Positions 1-9,931 of a DNA stretch of 64,000 nt are shown here, piece after piece (the first letter of the stretch is position 1; each line of letters begins with the position of its first letter). The DNA comes from Shinisaurus crocodilurus (taxonomy: Eukaryota; Chordata; Lepidosauria; Squamata; Shinisauridae). A model generated the notes under the pieces. That model had not been told where the DNA came from. It saw nothing but the letters and a program-made list of their open reading frames with translations, and made no database searches. Position numbers and translations under genes: made by a program. The stretch is taken from the NCBI GenBank assembly GCA_021292165.1, contig JAHFWL010001250.1, positions 1-64,000 of the forward strand, written 5' to 3'.

Positions 1-164
1 AGAGACAGACAATCTAGGCATATTCTCTGTGTCAGAGAGAGAGAGAGAGAGAGAGAGAGAAGGAAAAAGAGAAGAGCAAACCCTTCTGACTACTGGGGGA
101 CACCAGAGGAGGTGGGGAAAATAATATGAATTGGACGTCTACGAGACAAGCAGGATCTGTAACA

Positions 165-500
165 AAACTCTGCAGTGTTGAATGTTCCTGCCCTGTTCTC
201 TGCTCCAGTCAACCACCCACTCCCTCCTCTCGGATGCTCCATTCTATTCCCCCTTCCACCTCTTTTTACTTACCCCTCACCCACACAAACGGTCAGCCTT
301 CTGTGGGCCCTCAGCATGCTCAATCCACACTGCGGGGATTTCTCCCACTTCAGATTCTTTTTTCTCTAAAAAAGATTTGGGGGTACGTCTGCAAATCTTA
401 GGGTTCCCCCAAGACTGCTGCTGCCTCCCTGCTGTGTGGTGGTGTTTTTTGGCTGTATAAGCAACGGCACTCACAGCCTGAACATCAGAAATAGAGGGAC
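165..500. repeat. Unclassified interspersed repeat, copy 1
   Basis: Shares ctgcagtgttgaatgttcct, atgctccattctattccccc, gcatgctcaatccacactgc and acgtctgcaaatcttagggt blocks with 1530-1860 and 4320-4665. Preceded by a (GA)n run at 36-60. Confidence 0.55.
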
Positions 501-502
501 TG

Positions 503-1012
503 ACCTGGTTTGCATGATCAAAATAAGCCACGGTGCCTTATTTAAGACCATAATAATTAAAAAAAATTGTTTCAGCTGTTGAGCACAAGAGATGTGTCCC
601 CCAAGACTGGTGCCCTAGGCCTGGGTTGCCTGCCCTTAAAACCAGACCCAGGGCTCTAAGTCATTGGGCCAGTTTGCATGACCAAAATAAGCCTCTGTGG
701 CTTACTAAAATCAGGGTGCATGCACGAGTGCAGCTTGTTGTGTTGTCCGAACCCAGGCGCCATGGCTTGTGGGAGGGGAAAACAACCCTACAATAACCCT
801 ACAACAGCCTATGGGTTATTGTAGGGTTGCTTCCCCCTCCAACAAGCCATGCCACCTAGGTCTGGACAGCACAAGCCACACCTGGGCAGTGATTATGGAA
901 ATCGTGCCCAGCACGTGCCATGTGAGTTCAATGAGCCACAGTGGCTTATTTTGATCGTGCAACCCCACCCCACCCCGGTCTGCTTTTAAAGGAGGCAACC
1001 CAGGCCTAGGGC
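503..1012. repeat. Nested inverted repeat
   Basis: Outer arms: tgcatgatcaaaataagcca (about 511-530) against agtggcttattttgatcgtg (about 940-960), and ctaggcctgggttgcctgcc against ggaggcaacccaggcctagg. Inner arms 750-860 pair catggcttgtgggaggggaa with cttccccctccaacaagcca. Probably a MITE inserted in, or derived from, another. Confidence 0.65.
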
Positions 1013-1067
1013 TGTGGGTGTAGCCAACTGAGATGGCCTTTCTCACCCAATCACCACCCAGAGCAAG

Positions 1068-1105
1068 TGTCGGTGTAGAAAAACAAGGGTTTTTCTACAC
1101 CGACA
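1068..1105. repeat. Perfect 17-bp stem hairpin
   Basis: tgtcggtgtagaaaaac - aagg - gtttttctacaccgaca: 17 paired bases with a 4-base loop, just right of the nested inverted repeat. Confidence 0.75.
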
Positions 1106-1260
1106 GCATGCTGCCTCCACCTAACCTACCTCACAGGGTTGTTGTGAGGATTGGAGGGGGAAGGGGGAGAACCATGTATGCCAGCTTGCATGGGTCCCTG
1201 GCCTGGGGTGCACCCCTTTGTAACCCCCCCACCCCACCCACCACAACAAGCCCCCCAAAC

Positions 1261-1366
1261 CTGAGATGTTGCCTGGAAATGCTTCATCATCGTCAGAGTC
1301 CTGGTGAAAATCATTTCTCCTTGTTCCATCTGGGATATAGCCTCAGGTTTGGAATCACAAACCCTC
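1261..1366 (-). pseudogene. Decayed KRAB-B-like exon (gene A)
   Basis: On the minus strand an acceptor-like AG precedes sequence that aligns along its whole length with the intact KRAB-B-type exon of gene C (44929-45036). This copy is 106 bp against 108 bp: one base is missing in the CCC-AAA part of the 'IPKPE' codons and another near the middle, so the entering phase runs into TGA. The end can still be read in the expected frame as DSDDDEAFPGNISG. The donor would be GTTTGG, which is weak. It lies downstream of the gene A KRAB-A exon, where such an exon belongs. Either it is a dead exon skipped by splicing KRAB-A directly to a phase-1 finger exon, or gene A is a pseudogene. Confidence 0.45.
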
Positions 1367-1529
1367 CTTTAAGGATAGGAGAGAGAGAAAGAAACGGGGA
1401 ATCGGGAGGAAAGAGGCACTGGTGGAACTTTTGGGGGCAAAGAATTTGATGGATTCCAACCTAAGCAGTTTAAACCCCAGTATACCCCCCCCCTTTTTAA
1501 ACTTAGGCTGGTGGTTGGGGTTAAGATGA

Positions 1530-1860
1530 AGTGGTAATAATACTTTAACAAGTGGACCCTGCAACAATATGTTGCAGTGTGGAGTTCTGGGTTCCAGCAA
1601 GCCACCAATGCCCTCTTCAAAGAAACTCCATTCCATTTACCCTTTCCCCACCCCCACTCTGTCTTCTTAGTTTTTTTCACTTGGCAAGTCGCCAGCATTC
1701 CACGCCCACTGAGCATGCTCAGTCCTCACTGGAATTCCACACCCCCTTAAGGTTTTCCCCCCCATAAACTTTTTTTTTTTTGTATTTATGTGTGAATGGT
1801 GCCATTTTTGGCTCCATAAGGATCCACATTCAGATAACTGAGCTCACTATTAGTATGTGG
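1530..1860. repeat. Unclassified interspersed repeat, copy 2
   Basis: atgttgcagtgtggagttct, actccattccatttaccctt, ctgagcatgctcagtcctca, gtgtgaatggtgccattttt. Confidence 0.6.
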
Positions 1861-1995
1861 CATTAAGGCCATCACCTAATACATCTCTTTCTGTTGATGG
1901 AACTGTCTAGACTCTAACTCATAATGGGCACACTGATCAAGTAACTGACTTGAAATATATTTACAGTGCAATTCCATGCATGTGAGTAGTTGCCA

Positions 1996-2124
1996 CATTA
2001 AGGGCGCAATCCTACGCAAGTTCAGACAGGAAAAAGGCCTATAACTCCCAGCATGCTCCAGCCAGCCATGTTGGGAGTCTGAGGACTTGTTCTTCTATCT
2101 AAACATGCATAGGATTGTGCCCTT
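1996..2124. mobile_element. TTAA-site palindromic MITE
   Basis: Left TTAAGGGCGCAATCCTA, right aggattgtgccctt; the palindrome is partly diverged. Confidence 0.7.
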
Positions 2125-2164
2125 CTTTATTTATTTATTCAGTTGTGCCCCACCTTTCCATCAA

Positions 2165-2340
2165 TGTTGCTCGAGCCCTGTGGCTCACGCTGGCTCAGCT
2201 TGTCTGAGTGTGGAAAGCTAAGCAGGGTCAGGCCTGGTTATTACTTGGATGGGAGACCCCTCCTCTAGTTTCCTGCACTGAGCAGGGGGTTGGACTCGAT
2301 GGCCTTGTAGGCCCCTTCCAACTCTATGATCTATGAACCC
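2165..2340 (+). mobile_element. 5S-rRNA-derived SINE with CR1-like tail
   Basis: Part of the sequence matches the 3' half of 5S rRNA (aagctaagcagggtcaggcc and tacttggatgggagacc, including the box C region). It then continues into a 3' tail identical in type to the CR1 end at 39220-39300 (gagcagggggttggactcga ... ccttccaactctatgat). A 5S-type head with a LINE-derived tail defines a SINE3-like element presumably moved by CR1. Confidence 0.75.
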
Positions 2341-2344
2341 TTGG

Positions 2345-3870
2345 CTGAGGCAGCTAACAACAATAATACAATTACAATAGTATACAATGCTCCAGAGAGC
2401 AGGACTTGAGCCAGTGGGTGGAAAAGGCAGGGAAGCAGATTTTGACTAATTTTGGCCGTCTAAGGGTTTGGCCTCAGAGCAGGCAGGAAGGAGTGCCTGA
2501 CCCCTCCCCTCCCTGCCCCTAAAAGCCCATCTCTGAGGTCGCTCTTGTGCCGGCTGCGAGGGCAGAGGGAGGGCGCTCTGAGTTCGGAGTCCCAGCTCTG
2601 ACCTCAGAGCAAGTTTCCGAGATCGGAGCCAGGACTGTGGAAAATCTCTTTTTTTTTTTAATTAATTTTTTAAAATGTGAATTATACCAAAGCAAAAACT
2701 ATATTAAAAAAATATTAATTTCTGTAAGAGAATTGTTTTGTTTTTACTCCAAAAATCATATGGCCGTCTAGAGACTCTCGTCTAGTAGCCATAGGATTGC
2801 GCTGTAAAGGTGTTGTTTAAAAAACATAAATCATGAAGGTAGGGGATAGATTTTCTTGATTAGGGCTGCAGTGTCCAGTCAATTAATCGATTAGATTAAT
2901 TGATTTTAAAAACTGTCCTTGAAGGATCTGCTTAGAGAACTTGTTACTGGGTGGATGAACACTGTTGGGCAGTATCCTATTGCACTGCTGTGCCCTGCAC
3001 CAGTGGGAGTGACTCCTCATGCAATGGGTCATTGGCAGTTCTAAACATAACCCCAGAAAGGAGCGGAAATGCTCGCTTCCGGATCGGGATGGGTCAGCAG
3101 AGCTCCCTTCTGCAAGCTTCACTGACCTTTCCCACGGACACGATAGGAGACTGTCCATAACAAATAAAATAAATAAAATAAACTGTCCAGATTAATCAGC
3201 AGCATATTTTTAAATTTATAAAAAAATAAAATTAAGATGGCAATTGCCATCTTAAATAAGAGGCATTCCTTCTGTGTAAGAGAAGGGGGCATACCTCTCC
3301 TACTTTGACAGGTGTGCATCATCTAAAAACAAAGTACGTTCTTATTTTTCTTCGGAACAATTTTTCCTCCCATATGCAAATGTACTCAATTAATTAATCA
3401 AATGAACTCATGTGATTCATTGACTAACTGTGCGACCGTATACATATTTACTCAAAAGTAAATCCCACTGAATTCCATGGGTCTAACTCCCAGGAAAGTC
3501 TGTATACAAATCTAATCTAAAATTAGATTATTTTAATCAGGTGACAAGCCTAGAAACAATTTTAATGATAACAAGAAGAAAAAAACTGCCACTGATTGTC
3601 TGAAGGACAATCTCCCTATACATGAGAGCCCCAAATGGCTCCCATCCATAAACAAGTTCAAGCTCCATCAGTATTGTGGAGATGTATTGACAGTGATTCC
3701 GACCAAACATGATGAACTTCTTTGGCTACCTATCTTTTGTATTATTGGGAAGGGAAGCCAGTTTCACCCAGGAAGGAAAACTCTCTGCTAGGTGAAATTT
3801 ATTTTTCCACAAATACACCAACTATCCCATTTCATAGACTCTCTCCTCCTAAAGGCTCTAATAACATACT
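2345..3870. other. Gene-free stretch (gene A intron or downstream region)
   Basis: No exon recognised. AT-rich, with poly-T at 2649-2658 and an ATAAATAAA run at about 3160-3180. I see no clear repeat boundaries. Confidence 0.5.
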
Positions 3871-3873
3871 TAC

Positions 3874-4000
3874 CCAAAGAGCTGATGTCCTCGGAGTTCT
3901 CCTGCATTACTTCCCAATGCATAGTTCCTTGTGTGGGGTTTAACACAGCCCACTCAGCGTTGTCCAAAGAAACAGTCGCGTCGTTCAAATCCACACTCCC
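3874..4000 (-). CDS. KRAB-A box exon (gene A)
   Basis: This is a 127-bp exon, the usual length for KRAB-A exons, with acceptor AG at 4002-4001 and donor GTAAGT at 3873-3868. It encodes 42 codons plus one base. Recognisable KRAB-A positions are DATVSL, then EWAVLNPTQ, then WEVMQEN. KRAB-A recruits corepressors such as TRIM28 in many tetrapod zinc-finger proteins, but the canonical MLE triplet reads MQE here, as in some older KRAB types, so TRIM28 binding is uncertain. The exon starts in phase 0, matching the end of the linker exon at 6180-6256, and ends in phase 1. Its zinc-finger exon is not in the window and would lie to the left of base 1. Confidence 0.8.
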
Positions 4001-4034
4001 CTGAAACAGTAAAACACCCCCCCCATGCAGATCT

Positions 4035-4278
4035 TGTTAGCTGGAGCCAGTTTTAACTGTAAGGGCCAAATCTAGTCCTCCTGGGGTCCCAATCCAGCTT
4101 TTCTGCAGCTCCCCCCCCCCCCATTCTTAAAGCTGAAATGCCTCTCTTAAGGCTTAGTTACTGGAAGGAACAGCTTCAAGCTAAAATGGGCTGGTATTTG
4201 CGGTCGTCCCCTGTCCCCCCAGATTCTCCAAAATTGAATTCGGCCCTCAGGCTAAAAGAGGTCCCCCACTCCTGCAAT
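4035..4278. mobile_element. H1 element, internally deleted copy
   Basis: Contains gggccaaatctagtcctcct and ggccctcaggctaaaagagg, with the middle reduced and a poly-C run at about 4110. Confidence 0.65.
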
Positions 4279-4319
4279 AAATAAATAAAACTAAAATTAA
4301 GGTGTACCTATTATCATGC

Positions 4320-4665
4320 TGAAGAAGTGGAACAGGCAACAAAATGTTGCAGTGTGGAAGTACTCCTGTTCACTCTTCCAGTAAGTCAGCCAGCCCTCCT
4401 CCACGATACTCCATTCCATTCCCCTCCCCACAACATTCAGTCGGCATTCCATGGCTGAGCACGCTCAGTCTTCCTTGAGCTGTTTTTGGGATTTCCTCCC
4501 CTTAGGATTTTTTTTCCCTAAAGGATTTTTTTTCTTTTTGTACTTCTGCAAACCTCGGGATTTCCCTAAGCCTGATAATACACCACTCTTTCATATGGTT
4601 GGTGCCATTTTAGCTAGATAACCGTCGGCACACACCTCTGAACATGAGGAATAGAGGGAATGATA
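4320..4665. repeat. Unclassified interspersed repeat, copy 3
   Basis: atgttgcagtgtggaagtac, actccattccattcccctcc, ctgagcacgctcagtcttcc, tatggttggtgccattttag. Confidence 0.6.
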
Positions 4666-5324
4666 ATAATAGTCATGTAATTTTGGTGGTGGTTTCATCC
4701 TTTGTTACCCTTGCTCTCCCTTCTTTCCTCTCCCTTTATTGAATTTCACCATTGTCAACATTTAAATTGTAAGTCTCTTGGGGTACAGACCTGTCTTGTT
4801 TTGCTTATGTTACTCTAAAACACCATGGCCATGCTATAGAAATAATAGGGCAGTATGGGAATACGTAAGCTATGGTTGGGGCGCACATAATTTTTGAGAT
4901 CGCCTCTACCCTGTATCCCATCAAGATTACATAGGCTTAGTTCTCACCAAAGAGATCAACCTGTAACTGGACTGTACCACTGCAGACTATACGTGGGAGC
5001 TGAGATGCTGGAATACATTTTAAAAATCCCCATACAAAGAAATTAAGCATGTCAGGGAGAAAGCTAGGTTAGAATCCTTCTCTCCGACATGCTAGTTTTC
5101 TGTGTTGAGTGTTCTTTAAAATATCCTATATAAACATGTGATTTCCCCTCCCCTTGCCTCAAAAATGTTTTATTCCAACCAGCCACCGATACATTACACA
5201 GAGCTGGTGATTACGAAGTGGGCTTGAGTGCCTCTATTTGAGGCAGCAAGGTGAGATAAATGGTTTGGAAGCAGGTTTTTTGAAGGACTGCTTGCACCCA
5301 TAAAAGCCTGCCTGGGCCTTAAGA

Positions 5325-5983
5325 CAGGGATGGGGACTCGGACTCCAGGACTCGACTCGTAAGTCAGACTGAGTCCCCCCTCTGACTCAAGTCAGACTCG
5401 AGTCCCAATATTTTTAATGGGACTCGAGACCAAGGACTCGTGTTCCAAAATCGTGTTCCTCAAATGCAACATGGATAGGTTTTAGGAAGTACAGCAAGTT
5501 TGTTTTTAAAAATCATTTTCCTAAAATGCAACCTTTCAGACATTTTGGGTTTGGCTGCCTCTGCCTGCCTGCTTGGCGTTCCCAGCCTCCTCTGCCTGCC
5601 TGGTCTCTTCTTAACCAGTTCCACAGTTTGAATTGTCCAAGACAAATGCCTCTGCCTGCCTGTTTTGGGGTTCCCTGCCTCCTCTGCCTGTCTGGTTATT
5701 TTGGGTTTGTCTGCCTGGTCTGTTCTTGCCAAAATCAGTTGCAGAGTTTTGAAATAAAAAGGCACACTTGTGCCTAGAATTTATTTAAGCCACACATCTG
5801 AAATAGCCTTATTTTGTTGGGGAAAAAACCCATTGATTTTAATAGGGACTCGTGGAGTCAGCTTTGGGAGTGACTCGTGACTCGTGAGTCACCATTTTGG
5901 ACCAAGGACTTGGACTCGGACTCGGGTCCAAAGACTCGTGACTCGACTCGTGACTCGAAACCAAGGACTCTTCAACATCCCTG
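5325..5983. mobile_element. Non-autonomous hAT-type element with GACTCG arrays
   Basis: The 659-bp element starts CAGGGATG and ends CATCCCTG, with an exact 8-bp target duplication, CCTTAAGA (5317-5324 and 5984-5991). About fifteen GACTCG hexamers, or GACTCGTGACTCG-type runs, are packed into the outer 110-140 bp on each side. The core has an imperfect duplication rich in gcctctgcctgcctg. No transposase is encoded. Confidence 0.88.
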
Positions 5984-6179
5984 CCTTAAGATCAGTGTTT
6001 GAGGTTCTGCTCACAGACCCACCGTCAAGATCCATCTGACTGGCAGGCACTAGAAATGGGGCCTTTTCAGTAGTGCCCCTGAATGTTTAGAACTCTCTAT
6101 GTCGCTCTAGTGTTTTATATTTTAAACAGGTTCCAGAGCTGTCATGCCTTTACTGAGCCTCCACCAGAATCTCACATAC

Positions 6180-6256
6180 CTCAATAAGGCCAGCTCCAGC
6201 CATTTCTTCAGGAGGAGGCACGGAACTTGGATGACTTGGGGACAGTATTCCATTGG
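6180..6256 (-). CDS. Second linker exon between SCAN and KRAB (gene A)
   Basis: This 77-bp candidate exon has acceptor AG at 6258-6257 and a strong donor, GTATGT. With one base carried from the upstream linker it reads A-NGILSPSHPSSVPPPEEM and then AGAGLIE, a proline/serine/acid-rich stretch with no known fold. Support comes mainly from phase: it accepts phase 1 from 8131-8239 and leaves phase 0 for the KRAB-A exon, and gene C has an exon of the same phase type in the same place (48304-48356). Linker exons of this kind join the SCAN and KRAB modules. No transcript evidence is available. Confidence 0.55.
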
Positions 6257-6435
6257 CTGTGAAGGAGGGAGGGGGATATTTCAGAAGAAGGATTAATGAT
6301 CTCTGTTCATCCGCTAAACTAATCCCCTGTTCCATAAACTCAAAATATTTCCCTAATATCCAGAAATATGTGTTCCTGCAAAATCATTCTCTTCTACCAT
6401 CTGGATCAAGTAAGGAGGGCAATAAATTCATTCTC

Positions 6436-6685
6436 TCATTATTATTTATTTATTTATTTATTATATTTATATCCCGCCTTTTTCCTTGAAGGAACCCAAA
6501 GCAGCTTACACAATCCTCTTCTTCTTCTCCATTGTATCCTCACAACAAGCCTGCGAGGTAGGTGAGGCTGAGAGTCAGTGATTGGCCCAAAGTCACCCAG
6601 TGAGCTTCATGGCCAAGTGGGGACTAGAACCTCGATCTCCCGAGTCCCAGGCCAACACTCTCACCACTACACCACACTGGCTTTC
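6436..6685 (-). mobile_element. Sauria-type tRNA SINE
   Basis: Full-length copy in minus orientation: tRNA-like head (box A and B in the complement of gactagaacctcgatctcc...accactacaccacactgg), conserved core (cagtgattggcccaaagtca), and ATAAATAA tail at the left. Confidence 0.85.
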
Positions 6686-6763
6686 TATTATCACCTCACT
6701 ATCCTCCAAGGAGCTCTGGGTGGCATATGTGGCCCACCCCCCTTCTGCCTTCAAAACAGCCCC

Positions 6764-6872
6764 GTGAGTTAGATTAGGCTGAGAGAGAACGACTGGCTCA
6801 AGCTCACCCAGCTTTTCGGCTGCACTGGGATTTGAACCTGGGCTTCCCCAGTCCAAGCCCAACACTCTAGGC
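6764..6872 (-). repeat. Old tRNA-type SINE fragment
   Basis: Diverged copy: gtgagttagattaggctgag ... gggatttgaacctgggcttc. The box B-like complement remains. It could be a decayed Sauria SINE or a MIR-like element. Confidence 0.55.
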
Positions 6873-7205
6873 CCAAGGATGGGGAACTGCAGGCCCACGG
6901 GCAAAATCCACCCCTCCTGGGGTCCCAGTCTGGCCATGCCTCCTTTTCCTGGCCACACCCTTTCCCACTGACCACTGACCTTTTGGTGGTTTTCCAGTTC
7001 CTGCGTGGGTTTCCCCCCATTCTAAATGGTTGAATTGCCTCTCCTAAGGCTTCATGACAGGTACGAAGAGCTTCCAGCTGGCATTTTTTGGCATTTTGGC
7101 TCCACCCCTTTTTGTCTTTGACCCCACCCACCACTGGAATGTGGCTCCGAAGAGCACCCCCAAAATGGAATTCATCACTCTGCCTGAAAGAGGCTCCTCA
7201 TCCGC
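6873..7205. mobile_element. H1 element copy
   Basis: Full-length, diverged: ggatggggaactgcaggccc at the left, ttttggtggttttccagttc, ccaccactggaatgtggctc, and a ctgaaagaggctcctcatcc right end. Confidence 0.7.
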
Positions 7206-7627
7206 GCTCTAGCCACGGCACCTCAGTGGGGAACACGTGGCCCAATGGATGCGCGTGGCCCATGGTCTAATTTCATGCAGCCCTCAGTGTCATCTCGTTC
7301 TCCGGACTGCTCCTCTGGGAATCGTTTCCTATTCCGTTGTGTGTGCACACGAGAGGTAGAAAAGGGAAGGAGCAGCAGAAGGAGAAAAAGACCCGTGCAA
7401 AATCCTACAGGCTCTGCCCATTTTTGGCTCTGGCTCCTCCCACTATTGGCTGCAGCCCCCAGCTGACTTTTCCCGTGGGTCATCAACGGCCCTTAATTGC
7501 TTCACCGTACTGGCTTGTGAGCGTATCACTCGCAAACACCCATTACTGAATTCAATAAGCAAGCAAGATAAGCAGAAATCAGAACAGCCAGTGGCCTATG
7601 AGGGAATTTCTCCTAAATCTTATACCT

Positions 7628-7865
7628 ATATTCATTTCATTCAAATGGCTTATATACGATTCCCTGGCAGGACTCCTATCCCAGGCCTACAGCAAGTGTT
7701 GGCACCATAAGAAGTTCATTAGCATGGGTTATATACAGCTCTTTGGCAGGGCTCCTAATCTAGATGTACAGCAGGTGTGCGTACTGCAACAGGTTTATTA
7801 TCATGGGTTATATACAGCTCAGTGGCAGGGCTCCTCACCCAGGCCTGCAGCAGGTGTTGGTAACA
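7628..7865. repeat. 79-bp tandem repeat, about three units
   Basis: The motif ttatatac recurs at 7650, 7729 and 7808, each followed by a ggcagg(a/g)ctcct block, spacing 79 bp. Intronic in gene A. Confidence 0.75.
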
Positions 7866-8130
7866 ACAGGTTTTGCCTGAAAATGTTAGACTGTTGCAGA
7901 GGATTCTGGGAAGCACACACTCCATACCGAATGCCTACCAAGCCTGTTAGGCTTCACCACTGCCTCAAGGGAGCTGAAAGCAGACACCCCCTGCATTGGC
8001 TGTGCATGGCAAGAGAAGACTGATAGTAATAGGAAACACTTGTTGGCCAATACTGATCTTCTAACTGATAAGCTTCCAAGGAATCCCAGGAGCTCCTCAA
8101 GAATTGTATGCTAGGCCAATGAATCCTCAC

Positions 8131-8239
8131 CTAGCAAACAGAGATCCTCGTCGACTTTCTCCTTGGCCTCTGCATACACTTGTCTCTGCGGTGCCCCCGC
8201 TGCTTCTGAAGGACTCGTGGGCACTTCCTCCAACGGCAC
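8131..8239 (-). CDS. First linker exon after SCAN (gene A)
   Basis: This 109-bp exon has acceptor AG at 8241-8240 (pyrimidine-rich, gctcttttcag) and donor GTGAGG. It reads VPLEEVPTSPSEAAGA at its start and ends VDEDLCLLG, all open, phase 0 to 1. It is acidic and probably disordered. It follows the SCAN exon at 9932-10624, which ends in phase 0. Its first residues (PLEE) resemble those of the equivalent exon in gene C (PLQE). Confidence 0.65.
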
Positions 8240-8293
8240 CTGAAAAGAGCAATGAAGATCCTACTCAGAAGAAAGAGACACAGCGCTTTGGAG

Positions 8294-8571
8294 CAGGGGT
8301 GGGCAACAAGCAGCCCATGGACCACATGCGGCCCCCGCTCCCCCCCCAGTGTGGCCCCTATTCAGTGGTAGGAGAAATTGTTTTGTGGGGGAAATGGCAG
8401 TTTTAGAAAGCTAAATTTGACCTTTTTAGTGCTCTGAAGCCATGATTTGGGGAATTTTAAAAAAATTGTGCTGCCCTGTGGACTGCCCAGCACCACCGCA
8501 GAGTATAGCCGGCTGGAAAGCAGGGGATCTGTGGAAATAACCCCCAGACCTCCCACAGTTGCCCACCCTTG
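8294..8571. mobile_element. Short non-autonomous hAT-type element
   Basis: CAGGGGTGGGCAAC ... GTTGCCCACCCTTG, flanked by CTTTGGAG / CTTTGCAG (7 of 8 match). Intronic, just upstream of the gene A linker exon on the gene's strand. Confidence 0.8.
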
Positions 8572-8689
8572 CTTTGCAGCATCAAGGTCTTGCTGCCCTA
8601 GAAGGCAGGATTAGATCTAATCAGCTTAAGTTACAGGAAGGGAGATTCATGCCTTTCCTGGCATGAACCCACCTGTACATTACGTTCAT

Positions 8690-8985
8690 CATCTAAGGCC
8701 CACCTGGTGCCAACATTGTTATCTTTTCGGGGCCATCCTCTTCTCTCAGGCATGTGGTCGCATATGATGAGGTTTTAATCAGGTCCCAGCTTTTTCTTAT
8801 CGTTGATTGTTGAAAATTGCTTAGATACATGTTTTTCTGTGCATGTATGATGTCTGTTTATATGTTTGTATGTAAATTGTTTTTATACTATGTATAAGAG
8901 TATTTTTAAGGTTTTTAATCTTTGTAAACCAGCCAGAGACCTTTGGCTATCAGGTGGTATAGAAAAGTAATGAATGAATGAACAT
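8690..8985 (+). mobile_element. L2-like LINE 3' end
   Basis: A 3' UTR with taaaccagccagagaccttt ... ggtggtatagaaaagtaatg, and a (TGAA)n tail as in L2. Confidence 0.65.
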
Positions 8986-9275
8986 TAGGAGAATCTACTT
9001 AATGAGAAGGATGGATGCCATCTATCAGGGATGCTGCAGCGCAGGGGTAGGCCACCTGGTCCCCCGCCAATGTTTTGGACTACAACTCCCATCAACCCCA
9101 GCCAGCCTGGCCAATGGTCAGGGATTATGGGATTTGTCATTCAAAGCACATGGAGGGCACTGGGTTGCCCACCACTCCTGTAGTTGCAAGATTCCTGCAC
9201 TGAGCAGGGGGGTTGTCTAGGTGGCCTCCACAGTTCCTTCCAACTCCAAAATTCTGTGATTCACTCCCAAAAAAG

Positions 9276-9507
9276 TGAGAGCTGGTGTGGCGTAGTGGTG
9301 AGAGTGTTGGACTGGGACTCAGGAGATCCGGGTTCTAGTCCCTCACTTGGCCACGAAGCTCACTGGGTGACTTTGGGCCAGTCACTGACTCTCAGCCTAA
9401 GCTATCTACCTCACAGGATTGTTGAGAGGATAAAAAGGGAGAGGAGGAGGAGGACCATGTATGTCACCTTGGATTCCTTGCAAGGGGAAAAAAGGGAGGA
9501 TATAAAT

Positions 9508-9554
<47 letters not shown>

Positions 9555-9556
9555 TT
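9276..9556 (+). mobile_element. Sauria-type tRNA SINE with (AAT)n tail
   Basis: Plus orientation: gctggtgtggcgtagtggtg head, box B-like gggttctagtcc, core tgactttgggccagtcactg, 3' part ending in about 14 AAT units. Confidence 0.87.
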
Positions 9557-9931
9557 CAAAAACAAACAAATAAATAAATAAAAAGGGGGGAGGGAGGGAG
9601 GGAGAGGAACTGTGTGTGGTGAAGACAGAAGCTCAAGTTCTCTCAGAGCACCTGTGAGCTCCTAACAATGTTTCGGGGTTGGGGAATGCAATGCCTGTAT
9701 TGAGCCAAATTATCTTGCCCCATCCCTGAAGGTGGGGGCAGATGGAATAACACTGTGCTGGGGAAGGACGGTGGCCCAGAAGAGCCATTGGGGTAGGAAA
9801 CAGCTCTAGGTTTCTTGGCTTCTTGGTTAAATGATGTAGGCATTTGTAGAAGTTCATACAGCAAGTGCTCTGCCTCATTTCCCCTGCCCTGGTGAAGGTA
9901 ATCCCTGGGAATTAAATATTTAAAATCTCAC

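Noticed and set aside
2205..2265. A 5S rRNA gene or pseudogene
   Set aside because: Only the 3'-half-like part is present and it continues into a CR1-type tail; repeated copies have the same layout.
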